Shown: positions 24,347 to 35,700 of the stretch, one piece after another
Numbering within the stretch: position 1 is the first letter of the stretch
Layout: every line of letters starts with the position of its first letter
Source of the DNA: an uncultured Bacteroidia bacterium
GTDB lineage: Bacteria > Bacteroidota > Bacteroidia > Bacteroidales > F082
NCBI GenBank assembly: GCA_902786745.1
Contig: CADADR010000002.1
Span: 1-64,000 of the forward strand
Length of the DNA stretch: 64,000 nucleotides
Reading direction: 5' to 3'
The notes under the pieces: model-generated
What the model was told of the DNA's origin: nothing
Seen by the model: only the letters and a program-made list of their open reading frames with translations
Database searches by the model: none
Program-made: the position numbers and the translations under genes

Positions 24347-25867
24347 TTAGTTCTTCCGAGCCAGCTTTTTGGCGTCGCCATGCGTATAATAACGCACGGT
24401 CACTTCCGGTTTCTGCCGCTCTTCCATCTTGACCTCGCAACTGAACGTCACTGGGGATATGCCTTCATCCAAGTAAGACTCGCCTTCAGCGGTTACGTTA
24501 GCAATCTTGTTGTAATTGAAGTCGGTGATGCAAGCGTGGCCTTCGAAGTCGTAGATGAGATATTGTCCGGCGCGTAAGGTGCATGGGAAAAAGAGCGTCC
24601 CATTCGGGGTGGTGATGACCAGGTTGCTGACGCTGCCTTTGCCTTCGGCGGTGATGCTGAGTGCAAAGCGGCCCGTGTAAGGGGAGTTCCATTCCCATTG
24701 GTCGTCGCTGAGGTTGCAATAGTAACGGCGTGAGTTATGCTGGGGATAGAGGAGGAAACTGGAGTCTTCGTCACGTTGGATGTGCCAATCGCAATAAGGG
24801 TCTTTTAGCGCTTCCTTGATGTCGTCGCCGAAGGCATGTGACAGACGGAGACTCTCCCATATTTTTATGGTGTTGAGCATGATATTGGTGAGCCCATGCT
24901 TACGCATGGCTGCCGCGCTAAAGTCGAGGCCGAAGCCGGCGTCGAAGGCGGCGGCTTTGGAGAGGAACCACTCCAGCTCTTCCATCGAGGTCGACTTACG
25001 GTTCTTGTCGGCCAGGTGGATTTGGAAGTTGCCGATCATCCAGGGCATCTGTTGCTTGCCATAGTACTCCTGTTTCTCGGCCAGCGTCTCCACAATCTTG
25101 GTGCGCATCGACTCGTTCCAGAGTTGGTTCTCGTTGACGCGGCTCAGGTAAGGCCACGAAGCGGGGGTGAGCAGGTCGGCTTGCAGGAGTTTGTCGGGAT
25201 TGTATTTGTGCATCGTGTCCAGGAAGTGGCCGATGGCCAAGTCGCCTTGGCTGTTGTAGGAATAGCTGATCAGGTCGTTGAAAATGAGCAAGGGATAGCG
25301 GGTCTTGGCGCATCTCTTGGCTTCGGTCTGCGCCATCTGGTCCTGCAGCTCGAGGTCGGGCAGCAGGCTGCGTTGTGGCGTGTCCCATAGTTTGTAGACG
25401 ACGGCGTTTTTGCCATGTGCGACTCTCCTTGTGCCGAAGGCACCGCGAACGCAATGGTAGAACACATGGATGTTGCCCACCTTCTCGACACTGCGGTAGG
25501 TGACGAGTTCGTCGTCGATTTGCAGCACGTTGATGTTGGCAGGTTGGTCGAAGAGCTCGGAGTGGTAGACGGCAAACTCGGTCTGCTTGTCGTCGATGGG
25601 GAGCTGCAGGTTCAGGACGCCTTGTTTCAGCAGGTGTGTCGAGGGCTTGGGGGCGACATATTTGCTGGTGGTGGGGACACGGTTGGCTAGCACCGACAGG
25701 CCTAAGTCCAAGCCTGCCTGACGGCTCTTTACCCTCAAGTAAGCAGTGTCCTTAGGGTTGCCATCGGCGATGAGGTAGGACTTGTTGCTTCGTGGCACGA
25801 GCGGCTCTTGCGCGAGGCAAAACACCGCGCCAAGCAACAGGCATAGGGTGGCTAAGGTCTTTTTCAT
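24347..25867 (-). CDS. Exported protein of unknown function, large
   Basis: Protein of 506 residues with a signal peptide (MKKTLATLCLLLGAVFCLAQE). Parts look like an (alpha/beta) barrel: YPLLIFNDLISYSYNSQGD, PDKLLQADLLTPASWPYLSR and FDAGFGLDFSAAAMRKHGL. The C-terminal third is beta-rich (FALSITAEGKGSVSNLVITTPNG). An N-terminal ITGLQIDDELV-type segment resembles carbohydrate-active exported proteins, so a glycoside-hydrolase-like enzyme is possible, but no catalytic motif was identified. Its ATG overlaps the dgt stop by one base, so it is the last gene of the tsaD-dgt operon. Confidence 0.55.
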   Translation of the reverse strand: MKKTLATLCLLLGAVFCLAQEPLVPRSNKSYLIADGNPKDTAYLRVKSRQAGLDLGLSVLANRVPTTSKYVAPKPSTHLLKQGVLNLQLPIDDKQTEFAVYHSELFDQPANINVLQIDDELVTYRSVEKVGNIHVFYHCVRGAFGTRRVAHGKNAVVYKLWDTPQRSLLPDLELQDQMAQTEAKRCAKTRYPLLIFNDLISYSYNSQGDLAIGHFLDTMHKYNPDKLLQADLLTPASWPYLSRVNENQLWNESMRTKIVETLAEKQEYYGKQQMPWMIGNFQIHLADKNRKSTSMEELEWFLSKAAAFDAGFGLDFSAAAMRKHGLTNIMLNTIKIWESLRLSHAFGDDIKEALKDPYCDWHIQRDEDSSFLLYPQHNSRRYYCNLSDDQWEWNSPYTGRFALSITAEGKGSVSNLVITTPNGTLFFPCTLRAGQYLIYDFEGHACITDFNYNKIANVTAEGESYLDEGISPVTFSCEVKMEERQKPEVTVRYYTHGDAKKLARKN

Positions 25868-27180
25868 CAGTCGATTCCTCTCAAGTCTTTATAGAGTTGT
25901 ACGGCATAAAGGTCGGTCATATTGGAGATGAAGTCGATGACCGACTGTAGCTTGGTGTAGGTGTCGTCGGTCTCCACCTTGAACTGTTCGGGGATGAGCG
26001 ACAGCAGCTTCTTATTATAAGTTGTACCGGGGTTCAGCACGGCGTCAGTGAAGTCTTCCATGAGCGTGCCGATGACGTTGAAGCCCGTCAGTTCGATCTT
26101 CACCACCGAGGGATGACGGTAGATGTGTTTCACAGACTCGTCGCGGCAAAGGTCAAGGGCGTTCTTCTCGAATTCGGGCAGATGGGCGATGAGGCTCTTC
26201 TCGAAACGGCCTTCCATGATGGCGTCGTAGTGTTTCACGAAGATGTCGCTGGCCAGGTTCACCAACTTGTTGATAAGCATGGCGCGGAGGAAGGCCATCC
26301 GCTCGTTCACGTCGTTCACGTCGCGGTAAGCCTCGTCGCGGTGCTTGAAGAATTCCTTGTCTTTGTTGGGGTCGAAGAACGACACGAAGCAGTTCTCGAT
26401 GGCTTCTGTGCTGATGATGCCGCGCTTGTGGGCGTCTTCCATATCGAGGACGAGGTAGCAGATGTCGTCGGCGGCCTCCATCATATATGACAGCGGATGA
26501 CGGGCATAGACCAGGTGCTCGTCATCGATCTTTGGAATACCACATTCTTTGACGACCTCCTCAAAGGCGGGGATCTCCGAATAGAACACGTTGTATTTCT
26601 TGCGGTTGCCTTTGTCGTAGGAGGGGTAGGGGTATTTCACTAGGGTGGCCAAGGTGGCCGAAGTGAGCGAGAAGCCGCCCGCTCTGCGTCCCGTGAACTG
26701 ATGGGTCAGCTGACGGAAGGCGTTGGCGTTGCCTTCGAAGGCGATGAGGTCGCTCCATTGCTCGGGCTTCACCTGGCTTTGCAGGGTTTTGCCTTTGCCG
26801 TCCTTGAAGAAACTACTGATGGTGTCTTCGCCTGAGTGGCCGAAGGGCGGGTTGCCGAGGTCGTGGGCCAGACAGGCCGAGGCCACGATGGTCTCGATGT
26901 CGGACTGACGCTCCTTCAGCTCGGGGTGTTTCTTGGCCAGTTTTTCGACGGTGCGACAGGCGATGGAACGTCCCACGCTGGCCACTTCGAGGCTATGGGT
27001 GAGGCGGTTGTGCACCATCTGGGCACCAGGTAGCGGGAAGACTTGGGTCTTGTTCTCCAAACGACGGAAGGGACTGCTGAAGATGATGCGGTCGTAGTCG
27101 CGTTGGAACGAGCTGCGGATGTCGGGGCTCTTGTGCGGCTGTGCGTAGCGTTTGTTGGAGAGGAGGTCGGTCCAGTTCAT
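25867..27180 (-). CDS. dgt: Deoxyguanosinetriphosphate triphosphohydrolase-like protein
   Basis: Protein of 437 residues of the HD superfamily; it removes tripolyphosphate from dGTP and helps set the dNTP pool. Metal-binding motifs are visible: NRLTHSLEVASVGR (first His), ACLAHDLGNPPFGHSGE (the HD pair), and a later conserved YMMEAADDICYLVLDMEDA with the final Asp. The N-terminal YDRIIFSSPFRRLENKTQVFP is the family signature. It is 13 nt after tsaD in the same operon. Confidence 0.93.
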   Translation of the reverse strand: MNWTDLLSNKRYAQPHKSPDIRSSFQRDYDRIIFSSPFRRLENKTQVFPLPGAQMVHNRLTHSLEVASVGRSIACRTVEKLAKKHPELKERQSDIETIVASACLAHDLGNPPFGHSGEDTISSFFKDGKGKTLQSQVKPEQWSDLIAFEGNANAFRQLTHQFTGRRAGGFSLTSATLATLVKYPYPSYDKGNRKKYNVFYSEIPAFEEVVKECGIPKIDDEHLVYARHPLSYMMEAADDICYLVLDMEDAHKRGIISTEAIENCFVSFFDPNKDKEFFKHRDEAYRDVNDVNERMAFLRAMLINKLVNLASDIFVKHYDAIMEGRFEKSLIAHLPEFEKNALDLCRDESVKHIYRHPSVVKIELTGFNVIGTLMEDFTDAVLNPGTTYNKKLLSLIPEQFKVETDDTYTKLQSVIDFISNMTDLYAVQLYKDLRGID

Positions 27181-27193
27181 GGTCAGTGGTCGT

Positions 27194-28216
27194 TTAGTCT
27201 TTTAAGCTCTGTCTTGCATAGGGCACCAAATCCTGCGAAGCAAATTCTCCTTTCAGGAACTTGAAATAGCCCGCCACGGCGACCATGGCAGCGTTGTCGG
27301 TCGAGTAACTCAGACGCGGGATGAACACTTTCCAATGGTATTTCTCACCCAGGGCAAGCATGGCGTCGTGGAGGCCGCTGTTGGCACTCACGCCGCCTGC
27401 GATGGCCACGGTCTTGATGCCGGTCTGCTTGCTGGCCTTCACCAGCTTGTTCATCAGGATGTCGATGATGGTCTTCTGCACCGAGGCGCAGAGGTCTTCC
27501 TTGTTCTCCTCGATGAAATTAGGGTTGGTTTTGAGGTTGTCGCGTACGGTGTATAAGATGCTGGTCTTCAGTCCGCTGAAGCTATAGTCCAAGCCAGGGA
27601 TCTGTGGCTTGGCGAAACTGAAGGCCTCAGGGTTGCCAATCTTTGCCAGCTTATCGATGACGGGACCGCCAGGGTAGGGCAGACCGAGGATCTTGGCCGT
27701 CTTGTCGAAGGCCTCACCAGCCGCGTCGTCGATGGTCTTGCCGATGACCTCCATGTCGAAATAGTCCTTCACCACCACGATTTGGGTGTGACCGCCAGAG
27801 ACGGTGAGGCAAAGGAACGGGAAGTCGGGCACCTCGGTATGGGTGTCGTCGGTGGCAAAATGCACCAGGATATGGGCATTCATGTGGTCAATCTCCACCA
27901 TGGGGATGTTGAGGGTCTGTGCGAAAGCCTTTGAGAATGAGGTTCCTACGAGCAATGAACCCAAAAGTCCGGGTCCACGCGTAAAAGCGATGGCGGATAA
28001 CTGATTTTTTTCTATTTTTGCAGTCTTCAAGGCCGTGTCGATGACGGGGATGATATTTTGCTGGTGCGCACGTGATGCGAGCTCGGGGACAACGCCTCCG
28101 TATTGCTCGTGAACCTTCTGGCTGGCAATGACATTGGAGAGCACACGGGTGCCCTGAAGCACTGCGGCAGAGGTGTCGTCACACGAAGATTCGATGCCTA
28201 ATATGTATTCGTTCAT
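27194..28216 (-). CDS. tsaD: tRNA N6-threonylcarbamoyladenosine transferase
   Basis: Protein of 340 residues that, with TsaB and TsaE, moves the threonylcarbamoyl group onto A37 of ANN-reading tRNAs. Signatures: GIESSCDDTSAAV, GGVVPELASRAHQ, the metal-binding VEIDHMNAH, TVSGGHTQIV and VAIAGGVSANSGL. ATG 28216 gives the standard opening MNEYILGIESSCDD; an upstream TTG is possible but less likely. It heads the tsaD-dgt-24347 operon and is divergent from tamB. Confidence 0.95.
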   Translation of the reverse strand: MNEYILGIESSCDDTSAAVLQGTRVLSNVIASQKVHEQYGGVVPELASRAHQQNIIPVIDTALKTAKIEKNQLSAIAFTRGPGLLGSLLVGTSFSKAFAQTLNIPMVEIDHMNAHILVHFATDDTHTEVPDFPFLCLTVSGGHTQIVVVKDYFDMEVIGKTIDDAAGEAFDKTAKILGLPYPGGPVIDKLAKIGNPEAFSFAKPQIPGLDYSFSGLKTSILYTVRDNLKTNPNFIEENKEDLCASVQKTIIDILMNKLVKASKQTGIKTVAIAGGVSANSGLHDAMLALGEKYHWKVFIPRLSYSTDNAAMVAVAGYFKFLKGEFASQDLVPYARQSLKD

Positions 28217-28235
28217 AGGTCTCAATTTGGAGGGT

Positions 28236-28243
28236 CAAAATTA
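28236..28243 (-). promoter_or_regulatory. -7 element of the tsaD operon
   Basis: TAATTTTG on the minus strand, 19 nt before the tsaD start. It overlaps the apparent 5' end of tamB on the other strand. Confidence 0.5.
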
Positions 28244-31200
28244 TTAAAAAAAAGATTATCCATAGCATTTTGATTGTGATTGTGGTGTTGCTGGCCATCA
28301 TCACAAGCCTCTTTGTTGCCATACAAGACCCTATCATTCAGAAGTTTGCGGTGCGTTTTGCTGGTGGATATCTTTCTGAAAAAACTGGTGCTGACATCAA
28401 GGTGGGCCGTCTGGCCATCACCCCCGATTTTCGTGTCTATTTGGATGATGTCGTTGTCAAAGACTTGAGAAGCAATAACTTGGCTAAAATCGGCTCGTTG
28501 CAAACCAAAATCAACATAGCTGACCTGATGTCGGGCGAGTTGCATCTCGAAGAGGTGAAATTGAGCGATACCGAAGCCAATCTGATACAATACGAAGGTG
28601 AGGATGCGCTTAACTTCAACTTCATCGTTGAGGCCTTCAAGAGCGACAGGGAGAAGCCCGAAACCGAGCCCGTGCCTATCACCATCGATAAGATCTCGCT
28701 GAAGGATGTGGACTTTGTGTTCTGGAATCAAAACCAAGACTATCCTGAGAAGACAGAGCAGCATCTGATGGACTATGCGCATATCGACCTCAAAGGCATC
28801 AACTTGGAGGCCAGGGACATGTATGTCCTGGGCGATTCCATCCATGCCAATATAGGCCGTTTGGCGGCTAACGAAATCAGCGGCTTGGAGCTCAAAGACT
28901 TCCAGTCGGATGTCGTCGTCTGTTCCCAAGGCATCTTCCTCGACGGAATGAAGATGGAGACCAACAACAGTAAGTTCGACCTCGACCTTCACATGCTCTA
29001 TGACGACTATACGGCATTCGGCGACTTTGTGAACGACGTGACTTTCGACGCCGTCATTCGTCCCACCGACATCATGCTTTCTGATATCGGCGTCTTCACC
29101 CCAGTGATGTACAAGATGCCTGACAGGATCCTGTTTGAAGGTCTTTTCAAGGGACCCATCGAGCATTTCCGTGTAGAAGACATCGACGCACAATTTGGTA
29201 ATGCGACGAGGATACGTGGTAACATGAGCATGCATCCTTTGGATTTCGAGAATGGTGAGCATACGCTGAACATCAAGAACATGCATTTCTCGTACGACGA
29301 TTTGACGCATTTCTATATCCCCTCCAATACCGTTACCATACCCTTGCCTGAGTCGCTTCGCGCCATGAACGAAGGCTACATCTCGGTGAATTTCGAAGGC
29401 TCATACAACAACTTCGACTCAGAAGTCAATGTGGATTGCGGTATAGGTAGCATCGATGCCAATATCGCCAGGGCGAAAGAGGCCTCGGGCGACAATGTGT
29501 TTTCGGGCTACATCAACGGCGAAGGCGTGGATGTCGGTTCGTTGATCAACAACAACAAACTGTTGGGCAGCCTCGACCTGAATGCGGGCTATTCCGTGCG
29601 GTTCCCCAAGAAAGGCAACCCCGAGCTGGATGTCAACGGAAAGGTGCTGAACGCCGAACTGCTCGGCACGCAGATCAACATGGTGAACTTGGACGGCAAG
29701 ATGAAAGAAAACCTCTTCAAGGGTAAGCTTTCGGTCGACGACAATGTGCTTGCTTTCGACTTCAACGGTTTGATTGATTTCGAGAACCGCAAATATCCTA
29801 AATCCAACTTCAACGCGGTAATCAAAAAGGCTGACCTCTGTGCACTGAACCTTAACAAGAAGGACTCGATTTCCGAAATCAGCACGAAGGTGTATGTGAA
29901 CATGAAAGGCTTCGACCTCGACAACTTGGAAGGCGTGGTGAAGATCGACAGCACCGTGTATCGCGACGATCGGGGCCGCTACCGCATGGATAAGTTCACA
30001 GCCTCCATCAACAACGATAACCTGATGCAGCGCCGCATCAACATGAATTGCGACTTCTTCGATTTCGAGATGGCTGGCAAGATCAACTTCGCCAGTCTGA
30101 TGATGTCGCTTAATGAATACGTCGACTCGTTCGTTCATTTCCCGCAATGGGAAAACAAAAGGGAGGACTTCCAGAAATACAGCGCCAAACATGATGTTGA
30201 CCAGGACTTCATCGTGAGCCTCGAATTGAAAGACACCAAGACCATCAGCCGCCTGTTGATGCCATCGGTGAGCATCGCGAAAAACACCTCGTTGACTGGC
30301 ACCTTCACCTCGCGTAACAACGCGCTTAACCTGACGCTCCGTTCCAAGAACGTGAGGGTCGGGGAGCTGGACTTCAATGATATAGAGCTGAAGAACTATA
30401 GCTTCGGTAATGCCGCGTTTACCTCGCTGAAACTGGACGATATCCTTTATAGCAAAGTCTCTGAGACCGATACGCTGGAGTTGGGTCTGGACAATCTCGC
30501 TATCGTTACCCGAATGACGAACGACACTATTTTCGCAAATGTCCTTTGGGATGACGATGACTTGGAAGACCACAACAAGGCAAAGATATCGGCTTATTTC
30601 CACCCGCATGAGCAAGGCGGTATCTTCTCCATCACAGAGCTGAACGCCTTGGTCAACGACTCGCTTTGGACGGTCTCTCCCAACAACTTTGTTGACCTCG
30701 CCGATGGTCATGTCAACATCTCCAATCTGATGTTCAGCCACAACGAGCAGTCGATCCGCGCCGACGGTTATGTGCCTATGGAAGAAGGCGACACCCTCTC
30801 CGTGCAGTTGCGTCGTTTTGACATCTCCAATGTCGATTTCCTCTTCAAGGGCTTCGACATCGATGGCTATGTCTCGGGTGACGGTTTGGTCAGCAATGTG
30901 AAGAACAATCCCATGGTCTTGGCCGACCTTACGGTGGAACGCATCGGTGTGAATGGCGAGCCTATCGGCGATGCTTTGGTGGAGAGCGTATGGAACAATG
31001 CCAACAAGGCGATAGAAGTCAATGCCCAAATCCTCGACCTGGGTAAGAAGACCCTAAACGCCTACGGCGCCTATTATACGGCCAAGAAGAAGGACAACAT
31101 CGACTTCACGGTCGAGATGGACTCGTTGCGTTTGGCGGCGTTGAGTCCTTTGCTGACCGGCATTGTGAGTCGTATGCAAGGCTTTGGCAATGGATTGGCG

Positions 31201-32733
31201 ACCATCAAGGGTTCGCCCGATCATCTCGATATTAACGGCAGACTGAAACTGGATGACGGAGGCTGTAAGATTGGCTACCTTAATACCTTCTACACCTTCA
31301 GTCCCACTATACTCATCGACAACAATAGTATCCGTTTTGAGGATATGGTTCTGGTCGACACCTTGGGCAACAAAGCCACGGTGGAAGGCGAGATCAAACA
31401 CAATCATCTGAAAGACTTCTACCTTGATTTGAAGATGCACCCTAGGGACTTCCTCGCCATGGCAACCACGAGCAAGGAAAACGAAACGTTCTACGGCACG
31501 GCAGTTGCCAATGGACTGATCACGGTGAAAGGTCCTTTCAACGACATCAAACTCGACATTATGGCTCGTACTCGGAAGGGTACCAACATGACCATCCCGT
31601 TGAACCAGACGGCTACAGTGAAGGAAAACGACTTCATCGTGTTTGTGTCGCATGAAGAGGAAGAGGAGGAAGTGGTGGAGGAGACCCCGAAGAAGAAGGA
31701 AAAGGCCAAGAGCAATTTCAGTCTCAACCTCGACGTGAGTGCCACCGACGAAGCCTCGCTGAAGATTATCCTCCCCTCCAATATCGGCACCATCGATGCC
31801 TCAGGTAACGGCCGAATAAAGCTGGGCACCTCGTCAAAGGAGCCGTTGACCATGTTGGGTGACTATACCATCAAGAATGGACGTTTCCAGCTGACGCTTT
31901 TCAACCTGATTTCGCGCACTTTCAACCTGAAGCAGGGTGGCACCATCTCGTGGACGGGCAATCCCACCGACGGCCGTATCAATGCAACGGGTGCCTATAC
32001 CGTTAAGGCCCCGATCTCAGGCTTGGGCATCCAAGTCGACTCGACGGCGGCCAGCAACAACGTGAACGTGGAATGCCTGATCCATCTTAAAGGCGCGTTG
32101 CTGAATCCTACCATCACCTTTGGCATGAACCTGCCTAATGCCACGGAAGATGTCACGCAGACCGTGTTTGCTCTCGTCGACACCACCAACCAAGCGGCGA
32201 TGACTCAACAGGCCGCCTCGTTGCTGGTGCTGGGCCAGTTTGCCTATGCGGGTGGTAGGGGTGGCTCCGATGCCTTGAACCTGGGCAATATCTTTGGCGC
32301 CGGCATGCAACTCGACATTACCGACAACCTCAACTTAGGTGTCAAATACCATTCGGGTAACAATGACTCCTATGACGAGTACCAAGTCGCCATGCGCACC
32401 CAGCTCTTCGAGAACCGCCTGACCATCGAGACCAACGTAGGTGTGATGTCGAGCAACAACCCCTCGTCGGGTAATGCCTCCAATATCGTGGGTGAATTCG
32501 ACATGTACTACAAACTCAGCAAGGACGGTCGATTACTGGGACATTTCTACAACCACTCCAACTACAACTCCAACTTCAACAGCTTTGCTTTCGACAGGCG
32601 CGCGCCTTATACGCAAGGCCTTGGCTTGTCGTTCAGCAAGTCGGCCGATACCTTCCCCAACCTCTTCAAGAAACGGAAGACCTTAGGCTCGGGCCAGCCG
32701 CTCATCAGGCCTAGAAAACAGGAAAACGATTGA
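28240..32733 (+). CDS. tamB: TamB-like translocation/assembly module protein
   Basis: Very large protein (about 1487-1497 residues) with an N-terminal membrane anchor, a long run of repeating amphipathic beta strands, and the DUF490/TamB domain at the C terminus (NLDVSATDEASLKIILPSNIGTIDASGNGRIKLG ... GTISWTGNPTDGRINATGAYTV). TamB bridges the periplasm for outer-membrane protein or phospholipid transport. The start is unclear: the first usable standard codon is TTG 28270, inside the anchor. The in-frame upstream codons (VKIIKKKIIHSILIV) look like the true charged N terminus but offer only ATT (28240 or 28243). It overlaps the next gene by one base. Confidence 0.85.
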   Translation: MIKKKIIHSILIVIVVLLAIITSLFVAIQDPIIQKFAVRFAGGYLSEKTGADIKVGRLAITPDFRVYLDDVVVKDLRSNNLAKIGSLQTKINIADLMSGELHLEEVKLSDTEANLIQYEGEDALNFNFIVEAFKSDREKPETEPVPITIDKISLKDVDFVFWNQNQDYPEKTEQHLMDYAHIDLKGINLEARDMYVLGDSIHANIGRLAANEISGLELKDFQSDVVVCSQGIFLDGMKMETNNSKFDLDLHMLYDDYTAFGDFVNDVTFDAVIRPTDIMLSDIGVFTPVMYKMPDRILFEGLFKGPIEHFRVEDIDAQFGNATRIRGNMSMHPLDFENGEHTLNIKNMHFSYDDLTHFYIPSNTVTIPLPESLRAMNEGYISVNFEGSYNNFDSEVNVDCGIGSIDANIARAKEASGDNVFSGYINGEGVDVGSLINNNKLLGSLDLNAGYSVRFPKKGNPELDVNGKVLNAELLGTQINMVNLDGKMKENLFKGKLSVDDNVLAFDFNGLIDFENRKYPKSNFNAVIKKADLCALNLNKKDSISEISTKVYVNMKGFDLDNLEGVVKIDSTVYRDDRGRYRMDKFTASINNDNLMQRRINMNCDFFDFEMAGKINFASLMMSLNEYVDSFVHFPQWENKREDFQKYSAKHDVDQDFIVSLELKDTKTISRLLMPSVSIAKNTSLTGTFTSRNNALNLTLRSKNVRVGELDFNDIELKNYSFGNAAFTSLKLDDILYSKVSETDTLELGLDNLAIVTRMTNDTIFANVLWDDDDLEDHNKAKISAYFHPHEQGGIFSITELNALVNDSLWTVSPNNFVDLADGHVNISNLMFSHNEQSIRADGYVPMEEGDTLSVQLRRFDISNVDFLFKGFDIDGYVSGDGLVSNVKNNPMVLADLTVERIGVNGEPIGDALVESVWNNANKAIEVNAQILDLGKKTLNAYGAYYTAKKKDNIDFTVEMDSLRLAALSPLLTGIVSRMQGFGNGLATIKGSPDHLDINGRLKLDDGGCKIGYLNTFYTFSPTILIDNNSIRFEDMVLVDTLGNKATVEGEIKHNHLKDFYLDLKMHPRDFLAMATTSKENETFYGTAVANGLITVKGPFNDIKLDIMARTRKGTNMTIPLNQTATVKENDFIVFVSHEEEEEEVVEETPKKKEKAKSNFSLNLDVSATDEASLKIILPSNIGTIDASGNGRIKLGTSSKEPLTMLGDYTIKNGRFQLTLFNLISRTFNLKQGGTISWTGNPTDGRINATGAYTVKAPISGLGIQVDSTAASNNVNVECLIHLKGALLNPTITFGMNLPNATEDVTQTVFALVDTTNQAAMTQQAASLLVLGQFAYAGGRGGSDALNLGNIFGAGMQLDITDNLNLGVKYHSGNNDSYDEYQVAMRTQLFENRLTIETNVGVMSSNNPSSGNASNIVGEFDMYYKLSKDGRLLGHFYNHSNYNSNFNSFAFDRRAPYTQGLGLSFSKSADTFPNLFKKRKTLGSGQPLIRPRKQEND

Positions 32734-35700
32734 TGATGAACACAAACGCCAACTTCAAAGTCTACCAAGCCTCAGCAGGCTCGGGCAAGACTTTTACGCT
32801 CATCAAGGAATACCTTAAGCTTTGTTTGAAGGACAAGGCCTCGGTGGGCAACTATCAGAATATCCTCGCCATTACCTTCACCAATGCTACGGCCAACGAG
32901 ATGAAGGAAAAGATCGTCAACAACCTTTGCGAGATTACGGGACTCAAACCCGCGAAACAAGAGGATATGAAGTTGACCTTGATGAAGGAGCTGGGCATCA
33001 CTGAAGAGGAGTTGAAAAGCAACGCACAAGCGCTATTGACCTGCATCATGCACGACTATAGCAATTTCTGCGTCAGCACCATCGACGCTTTCGTGCAGAA
33101 GCTGTCGCGTAGTTTCGCCCACGACCTGGGCCTGCCTAACCAATATACCGTCAGCATCGACGACGATGAGATGGCCGAAGCAATCATCGAGAACATCGGG
33201 CTGAGAATCAACGAAAACGACAAGTATCTTATCGAGCTTCTTGAAGAATTCAGCGAAGACAAATACAACAAGGAACAAAAGACTTCCATCGAAAACGAAC
33301 TCTCGGTTTTTGCCAAGAAACTGTTGGAAGAAAAGACCTACAAGACGGAAGACAATAACCAGATAACAGATTCTGAGAAATACAAGGAAACACGTGATTA
33401 TCTTAAGAATAAAGTAAGTTATTTCGAGCAAGAGATTAAGTCGTTTACCCAGCAGTTTAGGGAGGTTGAACATCGTTTTGGCCTAAAGACGGAAGACTAT
33501 TGGAAAAAAAGTGCTGGTGTAGTGGGCTTTATTGGGAAGTTGGAGAACAAAACCTTTGATTTATTCCCCAAGAATTTTCTAGCAGCGCTTGAGACGCGCA
33601 GATGCTTGAGCGATGAGGCCCTGACGGATGCCAATAATGCGGTGCTCGCCGTACTCGATCCACTTAAAGCGTTTTATGAGAAAGAGTATGGTAAGTATTT
33701 GTTTTACAATGCGCAGCTTGACTTGCTCTATCTGTATGCGCTCCGTGTCTTGATTCGCGAGGAATTTGCCCATCTGGCCGAGGAGAAAGAGGTGGTGCAT
33801 ATCTCTGAATTCAACAAGTTGCTTAACACGGTGATGGGCGACTTTAGCGTGCCTTTCATCTATGAGCGCCTGGGCGAACGATTCAAACATGTCTTTATAG
33901 ATGAGTTTCAGGATACCTCAGTGCTGCAGTGGCAGAACATGTTGCCTTTGGTACATAACGGTTTGTCGGAAAACCAGATGAGTATGGTGGTGGGTGACGG
34001 CAAGCAGTCCATCTATCGTTTTCGTAGTGGCGAGGTCAAGCAGTTAGCCAACTTGCCAAACATCTATCCCATGCCCCATGACCAACGTGAGACGGCTTTT
34101 CAAGAGTATCAGGAGATGCTGGGAAAAAGCTTTGGGTTCGAACGTCTTGACACCAACTACCGGTCTTTCTGGAATGTGGTTGAATTCAATAACACTTTCT
34201 TTGACTTTGCCTATAAGCAGCTCTCAGATGAATCGCAGCAGGTATATGTTTCGGAGAAACCGGGTAGCGACGATGGAGTTAAGATTGAACAAAAGAAAAG
34301 CATAGAAGAAAAGGGGTTGGTCCAGGTGGAGCTCTATGCCCCTGAGGCTCAAAAGGACTATTGTTTTGAACGTGTGGCGACTCTCATCCATGAGCTTACT
34401 GCAAATTGTGGCTACCATTTTGCCGATATCACCCTGTTGGTCCGGAGGACTGAATACGGCTCCCTGATGGCGAATTATCTGAATGCCAAGGGGATTCCTG
34501 TCGTATCGAAGGTTTCCATCTTGTTGAAATCCTCTGAAAAGGTGCAGCTGTTGGTTTACACACTTCGCTATCTCCTCCATGATGACAACAAAATCAATCT
34601 TGCTAACCTATTGTATTTTTGGAACCGATGCCAGCATCCTGAGTTTAAAGGCGATATCAATGGCTATTTCGACGAGGTGGATGCTGTCATGAATGGGGAG
34701 GTCGCCCTTGAAAAGGTTATGGGCATTGGTGAGGAGGGTAGGCTACGTGGGGCGCTTCTCAAAGCGACTTGCTTGTATGATTTTTGTGCCTCGCTGCTTA
34801 GGATATACAATATGGACACTATGGACGATGCTTTCTTGAATTACTTTATGGAAGAGGTGTACCAATGGCAGAGTGGTGTCATGGAAGGCATTGAGTCGTT
34901 TTTGGATTATTGGGACAAGAAGAAAGGCTCGCTGTCGGTGAAATCGACGAAGGGCGATGCTGTGCAGATCATGACGATACACAAGTCAAAAGGCTTGGAG
35001 TTCCCTGTGGTCATCTATCCCGAAGCCATTGTTGATTTGGATGAAAGGTTGGTAAAGAATGACATACCGGAAGATTGGGTACAAGTGGATGACCTTGACG
35101 TTGAGCCAATCGAAGGATTGAAACAAGTGCTGTTCAAACTCAACGATAAAGGCATGCTGTTGGGCGAAAAGGCCAAAGCGATTATTGAAAAGGAAAAAGA
35201 AAGCAATCGTTTGGATAACCTCAACCTGCTCTATGTGGCTTTTACCAGGGCGGGACAACGCTTGTATATCATTGCCAGACAAGGTAAAGAGGACGCCGCC
35301 AATCTGATGCGTGATTTTATGAATTGCGAAAAGGCGAAGGAACTGTTTGAAGTGGAGAAGGGCGATGTGGCCACCACATATCGTTTAGGCTCGCCTGATT
35401 TCAGAAATCCGAAAGAGAAAAAGGCAGAAGGGACTCAGCAGAGCATGATGATGGATTCCCGTTCGGCTGAATGGTTCGACCGTGTCGATGTCGAGCCCGA
35501 CCCGATGAAACTGTGGAAGGCTGAGACTGGCCTCATGCAACCCCGCGAATGGGGAGAGCTGGTTCATGGTATCTTGGCTAAAATAAAAAACGTTGAGGAG
35601 ACGGATACGGTTCTGATTCCTTATATTCATGAGGGTATCATCACAACGGAAACGGCAGGCGCAATAAAGGACAAGCTCTTGCAGATGTCACAAGATCCGC

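Noticed and set aside
29419..31029. 536-residue minus-strand frame inside tamB
   Set aside because: Antisense to a well-supported gene, with unnatural His/Val-rich composition and no promoter.
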